Positions 37,797 through 46,337 of a stretch of DNA of 64,000 nucleotides are shown one piece after another. Within the stretch, counting starts at the first letter, position 1. Every line of letters begins with the position of its first letter. The notes under the pieces were generated by a model. It worked only from the letters and a program-made list of their open reading frames with translations, searched no databases and was not told the DNA's origin. This stretch comes from Methylobacter sp. BlB1 (lineage in GTDB: Bacteria; Pseudomonadota; Gammaproteobacteria; Methylococcales; Methylomonadaceae): the NCBI RefSeq assembly GCF_015476545.1, contig NZ_JADMKV010000006.1:41079-105078 (forward strand), written 5' to 3'. A program made the translations under genes and the position numbers.

Positions 37797-38657
37797 ATGA
37801 ACATAAAAGAAGCCCTGACGACATTACCGCAATACGCTCTGCCTCATCATACCTTATCCCAGATGATGAGCGTACTGACGCATTCTGAGAACCGGATCTG
37901 GAAAAACCTGTTCATCAAACAGATCATCAGACATTACGGCGTCAACATGGATGAAGCACTGGAGCAGGACATCAATGCCTTCAAAAGCTTTAACCATTTC
38001 TTTACACGCGAGCTCAAGCCGGGCGTCCGGACTTTCTGCGCCGACAGAAACGCCATTGCCTGCCCTGCCGACGGCGCCGTCAGCCAGGCGGGCGCGATTA
38101 CTGACGGCGATATCTTTCAGGCCAAGGGCAAAAGCTTTACCGCCACGGATCTGCTGGGCGGCAGCCCGGAGCGCGCCGAACCGTTTAACAACGGCTCCTT
38201 CACGACGATTTATCTGTCGCCGAAAGACTATCACCGCCTGCACATGCCATTGTCCGGCACGCTAAAAGAAATGGTGCACATTCCAGGCCGTCTGTTCAGC
38301 GTCAATGCCGCCACGACCAATTCCGTACCGGGTCTGTTCGCCAGAAACGAACGCGTCGCAGCTATCTTCGACACCGAGGTGGGCCCAATGGCGCTGGTGC
38401 TGGTTGGCGCGATTTTTGTCTCCAGCATTGAAACTGTCTGGCACGGCGTCGTATCGCCGCCCACCATAACCTCCGTGCGCAGCTGGCAATACAATGAAGA
38501 TGCTCTGACTTTGAAAATCGGCGAAGAAATGGGCCGCTTCAATATGGGCTCCACAATTATTGTTTTGTTCGGCAAGGATAAAATTCAGTGGGATGCTGAA
38601 TTCAAGGCCGGCAAGACGGTTAGACTGGGTGAGCAGATTGGCAGGGCTTTGGTTTAA
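37797..38657 (+). CDS. psd: Phosphatidylserine decarboxylase
   Basis: A 286-residue membrane-associated enzyme making phosphatidylethanolamine. Motifs are RHYGVNMDEA and FKSFNHFFTRELKPGVR near the start, ACPADGAVSQAG (D of the catalytic triad), YHRLHMPLSGTL (His) and FATLNV-equivalent NAATTNSVPGLFARNER. The self-cleavage site is FNMGST, where the usual LGST reads MGST; cleavage before S252 would form the pyruvoyl group on the alpha subunit. The Leu-to-Met change leaves Gly-Ser-Thr intact. Monocistronic. Confidence 0.94.
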   Translation: MNIKEALTTLPQYALPHHTLSQMMSVLTHSENRIWKNLFIKQIIRHYGVNMDEALEQDINAFKSFNHFFTRELKPGVRTFCADRNAIACPADGAVSQAGAITDGDIFQAKGKSFTATDLLGGSPERAEPFNNGSFTTIYLSPKDYHRLHMPLSGTLKEMVHIPGRLFSVNAATTNSVPGLFARNERVAAIFDTEVGPMALVLVGAIFVSSIETVWHGVVSPPTITSVRSWQYNEDALTLKIGEEMGRFNMGSTIIVLFGKDKIQWDAEFKAGKTVRLGEQIGRALV

Positions 38658-38680
38658 TCATCAGTCAGTGGAATAGTTTA

Positions 38681-38712
38681 ATGGTGGGCACCGAAAAATA
38701 AGTGCCCATCAT
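38681..38712 (+). terminator. Hairpin after psd, terminator-like without T-run
   Basis: ATGGTGGGCAC and GTGCCCATCAT pair in 10 of 11 positions around a ten-base AT-rich loop, 23 bases beyond the psd stop. Followed by TAATCC rather than a T-run, so termination is uncertain. Confidence 0.4.
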
Positions 38713-38934
38713 TAATCCGAATACTTCACCGAAATCATAAAGCCCCTGAAGAAAATCACGGGTTTACCATCATCTCCTTATAACGCCTTGAAGCTCATCA
38801 GGCAATATTTACAAGTATTTGAATTTCAAAATCTTCGCATATTACGCGTACTTCGTGGCGAAATATTCAGACTAAACTATAATTAGCCTCGGTTCGGCTT
38901 AAGTCTTAGAAGAAATGTTAATAAATCGACCCGA

Positions 38935-39040
38935 TGCTCGTGTAGTGCGAATTCACTTGTGCCCCAAGGCATTCGCACGGCAACTGCTCGCTCTATCTCT
39001 CGAGCTCGGGCGTCAGGTCGAATGAATTCGACCCTACAGT
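38935..39040 (-). repeat. Partial, inverted copy of the dispersed repeat family
   Basis: Its complement contains GGGTCGAAT/ATTCGACC palindrome and a GTGCGAAT...ATTCGCAC hairpin around GGGGCACAAGTG. Both blocks are shared, in the same order, with the copy at 61840-61990. The terminal inverted repeats of the other copies are not seen here. Confidence 0.6.
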
Positions 39041-39143
39041 TTCTCTCTTCTTATTCCGAATTCAGGTTAATTATCTGCCAAAAGCACTAAAAAATATCTC
39101 TTACCCAACAAAATACAAAAATGGCATGATAGAAAAGGATTTT

Positions 39144-39806
39144 ATGTCAACCGAATCCGAAAATAACAATCATCAAACAAACCTGCGTCCCAAGGTTTTA
39201 CTCATAGATCTTGAAAATTGCCCCAGCCAGATCGAACAGTTACAAGAAGATTTGTCGACTTTTCAGCAAGTCATGATTTGCTATGCGAACCATACGCCTA
39301 AAATTCCTCTGGACTGGCTGATTACATTATCGGCAGCAGTCAACAACAATAAGCTGAAAATAGTCAGAATGGAGAACGGCGGCAAAAACTCTGCTGATTT
39401 TGGAATCTGCTTTTTCGCTGGCGTACTCATGCAAAGCCTGCCTAAGGAAACCCATTTTGTTATTGTGTCCAATGACAGCGATTTAGATCATGTGGTAAGG
39501 CTTTTAATTAGCCAGGAGCGTTCTGCTGAACGTATAGGTAAAAAGAAAGAAGAGATTCAAGCAAAAGTCTGTGAAAACAATGGACCACTCAGCGCTTATT
39601 GCGCTCATTTAATATCGCACAGCAAGAATCGTCCGACCAAAGAGGCCTCGCTTGTCAACAGTATAAAGAGTAAGTTTAATGATACGCCATCTATTGCAAC
39701 AAACATTTTAGGCTTATTGCTAAATCAATCTGCTATCAAAATTGAGAATGGCAAAGTTATATACAACGAACAAAGAATAGTAAGGCTGGCTAATACAAAC
39801 CATTAA
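39144..39806 (+). CDS. NYN/PIN-like nuclease-domain protein
   Basis: A 220-residue protein with a PIN/NYN-type fold at residues 10-125. LLIDLENCP has the first acidic pair, GGKNSADFGICFFAG the central Asp, and HFVIVSNDSDLDHVVRLL the terminal NDSD acidic motif. The C-terminal 80 residues are basic and look like a nucleic-acid or partner-binding domain. Such proteins are predicted RNases. ATG 39144 is preferred (AAAGGA four bases upstream) over an in-frame ATG at 39126. It stands alone between a repeat and a foldback element, so it is probably accessory. Confidence 0.8.
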   Translation: MSTESENNNHQTNLRPKVLLIDLENCPSQIEQLQEDLSTFQQVMICYANHTPKIPLDWLITLSAAVNNNKLKIVRMENGGKNSADFGICFFAGVLMQSLPKETHFVIVSNDSDLDHVVRLLISQERSAERIGKKKEEIQAKVCENNGPLSAYCAHLISHSKNRPTKEASLVNSIKSKFNDTPSIATNILGLLLNQSAIKIENGKVIYNEQRIVRLANTNH

Positions 39807-39859
39807 ACACAGAACTTAGCAGTTTGCCTGTTCAACCGCCGAAACAAGTGGTTTTAAAA

Positions 39860-39942
39860 CCTGTGGGGGCGACTTCAGTCGCCCATTCAGATAAAAGGCG
39901 ACTACCAACAGTAGGCGCTCTAGGCGAAGTCGCCCCACAGGC
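39860..39942. repeat. Long foldback (REP-like) element
   Basis: CCTGTGGGGGCGACTTC (39860-39876, then AGTCGCC) faces GGCGAAGTCGCCCCACAGG (39923-39941). The two arms form a long stem with one bulged G around an approximately 45-base loop that has its own GGCGACT pairing. It sits between the NYN-like gene and the marR stop. Confidence 0.65.
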
Positions 39943-40062
39943 TTGCGTAAGTCCTGAAACAGTAAAAATTAGCAGCAGGAGCAGCCCTATCAAAAATTCA
40001 ATTCCCCAACATCCTGCACTAACAGAACATGGCGGGGCTACAGCACTCAACTCCCTCACAGC

Positions 40063-40623
40063 TTATAAAACAGTATGCTCCTGGCAGATTTTTTCACTAT
40101 CGCTTTGGCTTAGCGGTCCTTTGGTTAAATCGCACCTATAACCTCCCGGAGTTTCCGTAAAATATTTACAGGTCTTGCACAGACCAAAGGACTGCGATTT
40201 ATTGGCTTTTTGCAACGCCGAGAGCGCTTTAACAAAAACCTCCTCATGAATATTGAAATCAATCTCTCTCAAAATTGATGAAGCCTGATTGAATAATTCC
40301 GAAGGCCTGGCTTGTTTCAGGGTAGCTTCGCCATCGGGCAAAAGGCCAAGATGCACCATGCGCCGGTCATCGGCATCAGGCGTCTTTTTTATAAAGCCTT
40401 TTTTCACCAGCAATAGCAGTGTTTGCGAAACAGTCCCCCGGGTCATACCCAGATAATTGGTTACAGCGGCCGGCGTATCGCTGTAACGGTTGCAGCGCGA
40501 TAAATAGTCCAGCACTTGTAAATGCACCGGCTGAAGGCCTAATTCCGTACATTTTTTACGCTCTTCCGAACGGATCAGCGCGGCCATCCGTTCGATCAGC
40601 TCAAATACATCAACTTTTTCCAT
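40063..40623 (-). CDS. MarR-family regulator with C-terminal cysteine cluster
   Basis: A 186-residue winged-helix regulator. Residues 25-125 are the MarR DNA-binding region (LQVLDYLSRC, then TRGTVSQTLLLLVKKGFIKKTPDADDRRMVHLGL, the wing). The C-terminal 40 residues carry four cysteines (149, 152, 164, 180) in CKTCKYF, YRCDLTKG and KICQEH, a pattern likely to bind zinc or an iron-sulfur centre. It is transcribed away from DUF2024 and has its own promoter in the shared 270-base gap. The cysteine tail suggests metal- or redox-sensing. Confidence 0.9.
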   Translation of the reverse strand: MEKVDVFELIERMAALIRSEERKKCTELGLQPVHLQVLDYLSRCNRYSDTPAAVTNYLGMTRGTVSQTLLLLVKKGFIKKTPDADDRRMVHLGLLPDGEATLKQARPSELFNQASSILREIDFNIHEEVFVKALSALQKANKSQSFGLCKTCKYFTETPGGYRCDLTKGPLSQSDSEKICQEHTVL

Positions 40624-40629
40624 AGAACC

Positions 40630-40659
40630 TATATAAACATTCGTTAATTAAGTTGACAA
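40630..40659 (-). promoter_or_regulatory. Candidate marR promoter with TTAATTAA palindrome
   Basis: On the minus strand TTGTCA (five of six), an 18-base spacer, TATATA (four of six). A TTAATTAA palindrome in the spacer could be the autoregulatory operator. Confidence 0.45.
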
Positions 40660-40682
40660 CGGAAGATATCTTAACATATTCT
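40653..40682 (+). promoter_or_regulatory. Candidate promoter reading toward DUF2024
   Basis: A consensus TTGACA at 40653-40658, an 18-base spacer, TATTCT (four of six). It overlaps the marR promoter on the other strand. The predicted transcript of about 190 bases runs to the terminator at 40854. Confidence 0.4.
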
Positions 40683-40853
40683 TGCTCCCGTATCGAATCG
40701 ATACCATAATAAATTTGAGTAGAATATCTCCCAGAGTCTTTGCCATCCGATATAAAAGTCATTGGTTGTGTGCCGCCAGGCAACATGAATACTGGCTTTC
40801 GGGAGTTTCAATTCATCAGGAAAATCATAATATCCTATTTAGTAGTTATTGTT

Positions 40854-40878
40854 CCGGCGGCTATGCCGCCGGTTTTTT
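40854..40878 (+). terminator. Terminator immediately upstream of DUF2024
   Basis: CCGGCGGC, loop TAT, GCCGCCGG, then TTTTTT. It ends three bases before the AGGA ribosome site of DUF2024 (ATG at 40893), so it either ends a small RNA or is an attenuator of that gene. Confidence 0.85.
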
Positions 40879-40892
40879 ACAGGACTTAAGTT

Positions 40893-41156
40893 ATGCCTAT
40901 CTCTCATGTATTCGACACTTATGCAAAAACAGCCAAAGGCAGGATTATGCACTTTGATGTGGTTCTTGATGAGAAAGACCAGGAAAAAGCGCTGAATTAT
41001 GCCAAAGAATGGCTGCAAAGCATAGGCCACGAAGACGCGATCGTCACGCAGGAGAATTGTTGTTTTTGCCACAGCGCGGAAGCCCCTGGCGACTTAAGAC
41101 AGCAAATCGACACGCAAGGCTATGCAATTTATAAGCTGGAAGGCTGCCCAAGATAA
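40893..41156 (+). CDS. DUF2024 family protein
   Basis: An 87-residue protein matching the small DUF2024 family, of unknown function. It opens VFDTYAKTAKGRIMHFDVVL, has a central CCFCHSAE motif, and ends YAIYKLEGC. The cysteine/histidine cluster suggests a metal or redox role. The start is ATG at 40893 with AGGA eight bases upstream. It has a 240-base leader with a terminator just ahead of the start codon and is divergent from a cysteine-rich MarR regulator, which may control it. Confidence 0.9.
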   Translation: MPISHVFDTYAKTAKGRIMHFDVVLDEKDQEKALNYAKEWLQSIGHEDAIVTQENCCFCHSAEAPGDLRQQIDTQGYAIYKLEGCPR

Positions 41157-41208
41157 AAATATCTGGCAGGGTTTTTAAGCTGTTGAAAGCATAAAGTCAG
41201 TTCTGACT

Positions 41209-41952
41209 CTACTGTTTCATAAGATTATTCACTATATCAAGCGGCAACGGAAAGACAATCGTCGATGATTTATCTCCGGCAATTTCAGTCAGGGTTTGCA
41301 AATATCTAAGCTGTATGGCTTGTGGTTGCTGAGCTAATATATTCGCCGCGGCCATCAGTTTTTCCGATGCCTGCATTTCACCTTCCGCATGAATGATTTT
41401 CGCCCGGCGGGTACGCTCGGCTTCGGCCTGTTTGGCTATCGCCCGGATCATGCTTTCATCAAGGTCGACATGCTTGATTTCCACATTGGCGACTTTAATG
41501 CCCCAGGCATCGGTCTGCTGATCCAAAATGGTTTGTATATCCATGTTCAGGCGGTCGCGTTGCGCCAGCATTTCATCCAGTTCGTGCTGGCCCAGTACGG
41601 AGCGCAGTGTCGTCTGGGCCAACTGGCTAGTCGCTTCAAGAAAATTCTCAACCTGGATAATGGCTTTATCCGGCTCGATTACCCTGAAATAGACTACGGC
41701 ATTGACTTTTACGGAGACGTTGTCCAGAGAGATCACATCCTGGGAAGGCACGTCCATGACAATGGTACGTAAATCAACGCGTTCCATCTGTTGAATCAAT
41801 GGGATCACGATAATCAATCCGGGACCTTTAACGCCATAAAAACGTCCGAGAAAGAAAATGACGCCGCGCTCATATTCCCGCAGGACTCTAAAAGCGCTGA
41901 TTAAAATAGCTAAAAGAATGCTGATGAATATATACCAGAAGTATGCAAACAT
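41209..41952 (-). CDS. SPFH-domain slipin (stomatin-like)
   Basis: A 247-residue membrane-associated protein. An N-terminal hydrophobic hairpin (about residues 5-25) and [22 protein letters not shown] open the band-7/SPFH domain. [21 protein letters not shown] and [10 protein letters not shown]-like [17 protein letters not shown] are typical of stomatins. The C-terminal coil ([27 protein letters not shown]) drives oligomers. Its start overlaps the stop of the NfeD gene by one base, the usual STOMATIN/NfeD pair that organises membrane microdomains and protein quality control. Confidence 0.93.
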   Translation of the reverse strand: MFAYFWYIFISILLAILISAFRVLREYERGVIFFLGRFYGVKGPGLIIVIPLIQQMERVDLRTIVMDVPSQDVISLDNVSVKVNAVVYFRVIEPDKAIIQVENFLEATSQLAQTTLRSVLGQHELDEMLAQRDRLNMDIQTILDQQTDAWGIKVANVEIKHVDLDESMIRAIAKQAEAERTRRAKIIHAEGEMQASEKLMAAANILAQQPQAIQLRYLQTLTEIAGDKSSTIVFPLPLDIVNNLMKQ

Positions 41953-43331
41953 TACTCGGCCTCCTCTTTAACCGGGCTAATCAATAAAGTCAGGCCGTCC
42001 AGACCTGTTACTGTCACTCTCTGTTTCTTACTGACCGGACTGCCGCTACGGGCACGCCAGGTTTCACCATGAATACGAATCATGCCAAGGTCGGTAAAGT
42101 CCTCCAACGCCACGCCTGCCGCACCTATTAGCTGTTCCTTGCCACTTACAACGGGCGCCTGCCTGGATTTGAACAATAGCCCTAAGGCCAGAATAAAAAA
42201 CGCGGCGCTGCTCAGGGCAACGGCGCCGATAATAGCCGGATTAATGCCGAATCCCGGCTGATCGGTATCGATAAGAATCACCGAGCCCACAACAAAAGCC
42301 AGCAATCCCCCAAAGCCAAGAATGCCGACGCCGGGCATGAAGGCTTCCGCCGCCATCAAAGCAATGCCCAGGAGGATTAGCGCCATGCCGGCATAATTGA
42401 TCGGCAATAACTGAAAGGCGAACAATGCGAGCAATAAACAGATGCCGCCGATAGTGCCCGGCACGACGGAACCGGGAATGGAAAATTCGAAGATCAATCC
42501 GTAAATGCCGATCAGCATCAGCAGATAGGCAATATTGGGATTAGTAATAACGGACAGCAGTTCGCCGCGCCAGTCCAATCCTATTTTCTTTATCACGGCC
42601 CCGTCGGTCAGCAATATCCGCTCCTGACCCAGCACATTGATTTTGCGGCCATGCAATTGCTTTAATAAATCAGCCTGATCGGCTGCAACCAAATCTATAA
42701 CCCGTTCAGCCAATGCTTCTTCAGCCGGGATGCTTGCTGCCGTGCGCACCGCCTGCTCGGCCCAATCGGCATTTCTGCCGCGCATCTGAGCCAGCCCCCG
42801 TATATAGGCAATGGCATCATTGACGGCCTTGGCAGTCATAGGATCCGATATGGCCGGCGCTTCTTTTTTAGCGCCCTTGGCATCCTTATCCTTCTTTTCA
42901 TCCTCAGAACCACCCAAGCCCGGCATTTGCACTGGCGTGGCCGCCCCCAGGTTGGTGCCCGGCGCCATGGCCGCAACATGGCTGGCATAGAGAATATAAG
43001 TGCCGGCGCTGGCGGCACGGGCGCCGCCAGGCGCTACATAAGTGACGACTGGGACCGGTGAAGCTATGATTTTCTTGATGATGTCGCGCATGGAGGTATC
43101 CAGCCCGCCGGGCGTATCCATGCGAAATATTACACAAGCCGCGCCTTCTTCGGCGGCTTTATCGAGATGCCTACCGATATAGTCGCTGATGGCAGGCCCT
43201 ATCGCGCCATTAATCTCAAGCTGAATGACAGTTTCCGCTTTATTTTGCCGCCTGTCGTCATCTGCTTCGGCTTGTACCGTGAAAGCCAAAACCACCAGGA
43301 AAACAAAAAAAGCCTGTCTCATCATAATCAT
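41952..43331 (-). CDS. NfeD-family membrane serine protease
   Basis: A 459-residue membrane protein paired with the slipin. A signal peptide (ATG 43331; M1, M3 and M4 are all possible starts) is followed by a ClpP/SppA-like protease domain. The catalytic serine motif is [15 protein letters not shown], and the downstream lysine is near [12 protein letters not shown]. Next come four transmembrane helices (about residues 230-370), then the C-terminal OB-fold NfeD domain ([13 protein letters not shown]). It cleaves slipins or other membrane proteins. Transcribed before the slipin. Confidence 0.9.
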   Translation of the reverse strand: MIMMRQAFFVFLVVLAFTVQAEADDDRRQNKAETVIQLEINGAIGPAISDYIGRHLDKAAEEGAACVIFRMDTPGGLDTSMRDIIKKIIASPVPVVTYVAPGGARAASAGTYILYASHVAAMAPGTNLGAATPVQMPGLGGSEDEKKDKDAKGAKKEAPAISDPMTAKAVNDAIAYIRGLAQMRGRNADWAEQAVRTAASIPAEEALAERVIDLVAADQADLLKQLHGRKINVLGQERILLTDGAVIKKIGLDWRGELLSVITNPNIAYLLMLIGIYGLIFEFSIPGSVVPGTIGGICLLLALFAFQLLPINYAGMALILLGIALMAAEAFMPGVGILGFGGLLAFVVGSVILIDTDQPGFGINPAIIGAVALSSAAFFILALGLLFKSRQAPVVSGKEQLIGAAGVALEDFTDLGMIRIHGETWRARSGSPVSKKQRVTVTGLDGLTLLISPVKEEAE

Positions 43332-43521
43332 TGGTTTTCTCTGCCTTTAGACGCCATATAACATCAATTCAATATTTTTTTGCGCGAGCCCCTCAGTATT
43401 AATGCCTTGGACAATAAAAGCAGCGTTAGTTCGAATATAACCGACTCCCATCAATACCGGCTTGATTTTTGGTTTTAATCAGGGTAAATGTTCAGATATT
43501 GTATTTAATTTTTAAGTTTGT

Positions 43522-44274
43522 ATGACCAAAAACCAATTGCGTGTGATGACTTATAACATCCACAAAGGCTTCAATATCGGCAATCGACGTTTTGTTCTGC
43601 ATCAGATACGCGACGCGCTGATTGACGCAGGCGCGGATTTGCTGTTCCTGCAGGAAACACAAGGCGCTCACAGCCTGCACAAGAAAAAGATATTGGACTG
43701 GCCTGACGCCTCACAATCGGAATTTTTAGCCCACGGCGGCTGGCCGTATTATGCCTATGGCAAAAACGCAATCTACAGCGAAGGCCATCACGGCAATGCC
43801 ATTCTCAGCAAATATGATCTGGAATTCTGGGAGAATGTGAATGTTTCGCCCTATCCTTGGGCCAGCCGCAGTCTTTTGCACGGCGTAATTCGAGTTCCCG
43901 CGGCCAATAAAACCGTACATATTGTCTGCATTCATTTCGGCCTTATAGGCACTGAACGCCGGCGCCAGGTCGAAACTTTATGCAACCGCATAGACAGCCA
44001 TATACCGCATGATGCGCCATTAGTCATAGCCGGTGACTTTAATGACTGGATGGGGCTGATCGAGCGGCATTTCCACGATCATCTGGAATTAAAAGAGGTG
44101 TTCCAGACTCTACATGGGCGTCATGCCCGAACTTTCCCGGCTTGGATGCCTTTTTTACCAATGGATAGAATTTATTACCGGGGGCTTGAGCCGGTCTCCT
44201 GTAGTCGGCTGGGGCAGCTGCCCTGGCGCATGCTGTCGGATCATGCCCCGCTCTCTGCCACCTTTCAGTTATGA
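43522..44274 (+). CDS. Endonuclease/exonuclease/phosphatase-family protein
   Basis: A 250-residue metal-dependent hydrolase of the EEP fold. Motifs are RVMTYNIHKG and LFLQETQ (metal-binding Glu), then HGVIRVPAANKTVHIVCIHFG, then GDFNDW (catalytic Asp/Asn), and SDHAPLSATF at the end (Asp-His). Substrate could be a nucleic acid, inositol phosphate or phospholipid. Its neighbour is a phosphatidyltransferase and the two overlap by four bases, so a lipid role is attractive but unproven. First gene of a three-gene coupled operon. Confidence 0.9.
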   Translation: MTKNQLRVMTYNIHKGFNIGNRRFVLHQIRDALIDAGADLLFLQETQGAHSLHKKKILDWPDASQSEFLAHGGWPYYAYGKNAIYSEGHHGNAILSKYDLEFWENVNVSPYPWASRSLLHGVIRVPAANKTVHIVCIHFGLIGTERRRQVETLCNRIDSHIPHDAPLVIAGDFNDWMGLIERHFHDHLELKEVFQTLHGRHARTFPAWMPFLPMDRIYYRGLEPVSCSRLGQLPWRMLSDHAPLSATFQL

Positions 44275-44888
44275 CTATGAATCTGAAGATCAATCCGGAA
44301 TTATTGACTCTGCCCAATCTGCTGACCTGCTTTCGGTTCGCGGCCGCACCGGTGCTATTGTGGCTGGCTTGGCATGACTACAAGAACCCGTTTCTGATTT
44401 TATTGGCCGTATCCTTTCTTTCCGATGCACTGGACGGCATCGCCGCACGCCTGACCGGGCAAGTAACCCAGTTCGGCGCCACGCTCGACAGCTGGGCCGA
44501 TGTCATCATTTATTTAGTCATCGCAATCAGCGCATGGTGGCTGTGGCCCGATGTGGTCAGCCGTGAGCTGATTTATGTGCTTCTGATTATCGGCAGCTAC
44601 CTGCTGCCATCGATCGTAGGCATGATCAAATTCGGTTCCTTTACCAGTTATCATACATGGACGGTCAAATTAGCGGCGGCGGCAATGGCGTTGACGTTGT
44701 ATGTGTTATTTTTGGGAGGTCCGGCCTGGCCATTCAGGCTTGCCGCCATTTTTTGCACGCTTGCCGCCGCTGAAGAAATTGCCATTACGCTGATACTTAC
44801 CGAAAAACGCTCAAACATATCGTCTCTCTGGAGCGTTTTAAAACATTTGGCTCAACCCTCACAGAACACTAACCGGCACAGTAAATGA
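44271..44888 (+). CDS. CDP-alcohol phosphatidyltransferase
   Basis: A 205-residue polytopic enzyme transferring a phosphatidyl group from CDP-diacylglycerol to an alcohol. The full family signature is present: DGIAARLTGQVTQFGATLDS with D-G-x2-A-R-x8-G-x3-D-x3-D spacing (metal-binding aspartates). About six helices follow. PgsA-like by size, but the acceptor alcohol cannot be told from sequence. Four-base overlaps with the EEP gene upstream and the DUF1289 gene downstream indicate translational coupling. Confidence 0.88.
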   Translation: MTMNLKINPELLTLPNLLTCFRFAAAPVLLWLAWHDYKNPFLILLAVSFLSDALDGIAARLTGQVTQFGATLDSWADVIIYLVIAISAWWLWPDVVSRELIYVLLIIGSYLLPSIVGMIKFGSFTSYHTWTVKLAAAAMALTLYVLFLGGPAWPFRLAAIFCTLAAAEEIAITLILTEKRSNISSLWSVLKHLAQPSQNTNRHSK

Positions 44889-45085
44889 ATTCCGCGCCAG
44901 AAAGCATCCCGTCGCCATGTATCCGGCAATGTTGCCTGAATAAAGCTGATATTTGTCTCGGTTGTTTTCGTTCGCTCGATGAAATCGTCAGTTGGACGAA
45001 AGTAGATGAGGAAACCCGGCATCAATTTTTTAAAAAAGCGGAGACGCGCCGGCAATTGCACAAACACAGCAATCATTTCCGATAA
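44885..45085 (+). CDS. DUF1289 small cysteine protein
   Basis: A 66-residue DUF1289 protein with the family's four-cysteine signature CIRQCCLNKADICLGCFRS and the tail SWTKVDEETRHQFFKKAETR. It probably binds a metal or iron-sulfur centre. It overlaps the phosphatidyltransferase by four bases. Function not known. Confidence 0.9.
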   Translation: MNSAPESIPSPCIRQCCLNKADICLGCFRSLDEIVSWTKVDEETRHQFFKKAETRRQLHKHSNHFR

Positions 45086-45148
45086 TTCGCAACCAAATAT
45101 AACGGCATCTTGTCATTATTGGTGGCATCAATAAAAAGAGGACTTCCA

Positions 45149-45547
45149 ATGAATGAATTGGCGAAAAAAAAATGTGAAGCTTGCCGAACCGGTGCGCCCT
45201 TATTATCTCAAGAAGAGATCGATGAGCTTATGCCGCAACTGAAGGATTGGATATTAATCCAGACGGATGGCGTCCGGCATCTGTCCCGGACATTCCGATT
45301 CAGCGACTTTAAAGAAGCCCTATCCTTTACCAATAAAGTCGGCGCCTTGGCCGAGCAGGAAGGCCACCATCCCACGATTATAACGGAGTGGGGACAAGTA
45401 ACAGTCTGCTGGTGCACCCGCAAAATCAAAGGTCTGCATCTTAATGATTTTATTATGGCCGCCAAAACTGATACGCTTACCCAATCTACAAATGAGGGCA
45501 ACGCACTTAACAAATACCGGGAAGGCCTGGGTATTAACTTCTGGTGA
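45149..45547 (+). CDS. Pterin-4a-carbinolamine dehydratase
   Basis: A 132-residue PCD/PhhB-type protein that recycles pterin cofactor after aromatic amino-acid hydroxylation. It carries the family motif E-x3-H-H-P (EQEGHHPTI) and the later VTVCWCTRKIKGLHLNDF, with a cysteine-containing N-terminal extension MNELAKKKCEACRTGAP. ATG 45149 has an AGAGGAC site upstream, whereas the frame extends to 45110. No phenylalanine hydroxylase gene is near. A second PCD lies at 61428, which raises the question of specialised roles. Confidence 0.92.
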   Translation: MNELAKKKCEACRTGAPLLSQEEIDELMPQLKDWILIQTDGVRHLSRTFRFSDFKEALSFTNKVGALAEQEGHHPTIITEWGQVTVCWCTRKIKGLHLNDFIMAAKTDTLTQSTNEGNALNKYREGLGINFW

Positions 45548-45617
45548 ACCATTGCCCTCACCGGACAGATAAGCCCCATCAACAACCGGAATCTTAGAGA
45601 TCAATGAGAGCGCCATC

Positions 45618-46217
45618 ATGAAACAGTTGCATCGAAAAGATTTGTTTGGCTGGTCTGTATTTGATCCGGAAAAAAATCTGGATTTCCACAGCGTGCTGTG
45701 GGTGCGCAATGGCGGCAATGTATTGATCGACCCCTTGCCCTTGTCCGAACATGATCACAGCCATCTGCAAAGACTTGGCGGCGTCAGCCTCATAGTCATC
45801 ACCAATAGCGACCATTGCCGTGATGCCGAACATATTGCCAGTGAAACAGGCGCCCTGCTTTGTGGCCCTGCCGCCGAAGAGGACACTTTCCCGCTTTCTT
45901 GCCACCGCTGGCTTTACGATAATGAAGAAGTCGTTCCCGGTCTGGTAGCTTTTGAGCTCGAGGGCTCCAAAACACCGGGAGAGCTTGCCTTGGTCCTGGA
46001 GCATAGCACGTTGATAACAGGCGATTTAATTCGTTGCCACATCGGCGGTGAATTATGCATGTTGCCGGAAAACAAGCTGATGGATGTGAACGAAGCTATT
46101 CAATCGGTCAAACGTTTGGCTGATCTGCCAGGTATCAAAGCCGTATTGACCGGCGACGGCTGGCCGTTGTTTAATCATGGCGGTGAAGCGCTGCATCGCC
46201 TGGCGAGATCGCTCTAG
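45618..46217 (+). CDS. MBL-fold metallo-hydrolase-like protein
   Basis: A 199-residue protein with the metallo-beta-lactamase fold: VLIDPLPLSEHD at the opening strands, VITNSDHCRDAEHI where the HxHxDH metal motif is expected, PGELALVLEHSTLITGDLI and a final GDGWPLFNHGG. The metal motif is reduced to SDHCRDA: the first two histidines of HxHxDH are missing. Metal binding and activity are therefore uncertain. It follows the PCD gene by 70 bases on the same strand. Confidence 0.8.
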   Translation: MKQLHRKDLFGWSVFDPEKNLDFHSVLWVRNGGNVLIDPLPLSEHDHSHLQRLGGVSLIVITNSDHCRDAEHIASETGALLCGPAAEEDTFPLSCHRWLYDNEEVVPGLVAFELEGSKTPGELALVLEHSTLITGDLIRCHIGGELCMLPENKLMDVNEAIQSVKRLADLPGIKAVLTGDGWPLFNHGGEALHRLARSL

Positions 46218-46337
46218 TTATATCACGCCTGGCCTTTCCGGCAGACTGATACAGCCAGCCATAACAAGCGTTCCTGCGTGGAACCCAACTTAAACTTTAT
46301 AAAAATAGCCCTGATAACGGAATTCAGTGACTTAATA

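Larger units (their letters stand above)
38658..39143. other. Intergenic stretch with a hairpin and a partial repeat copy
   Basis: No gene found. It contains a hairpin just after psd (38681-38712) and an inverted partial copy of the TIR element family (38935-39040); the rest is AT-rich and unassigned. Confidence 0.5.
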
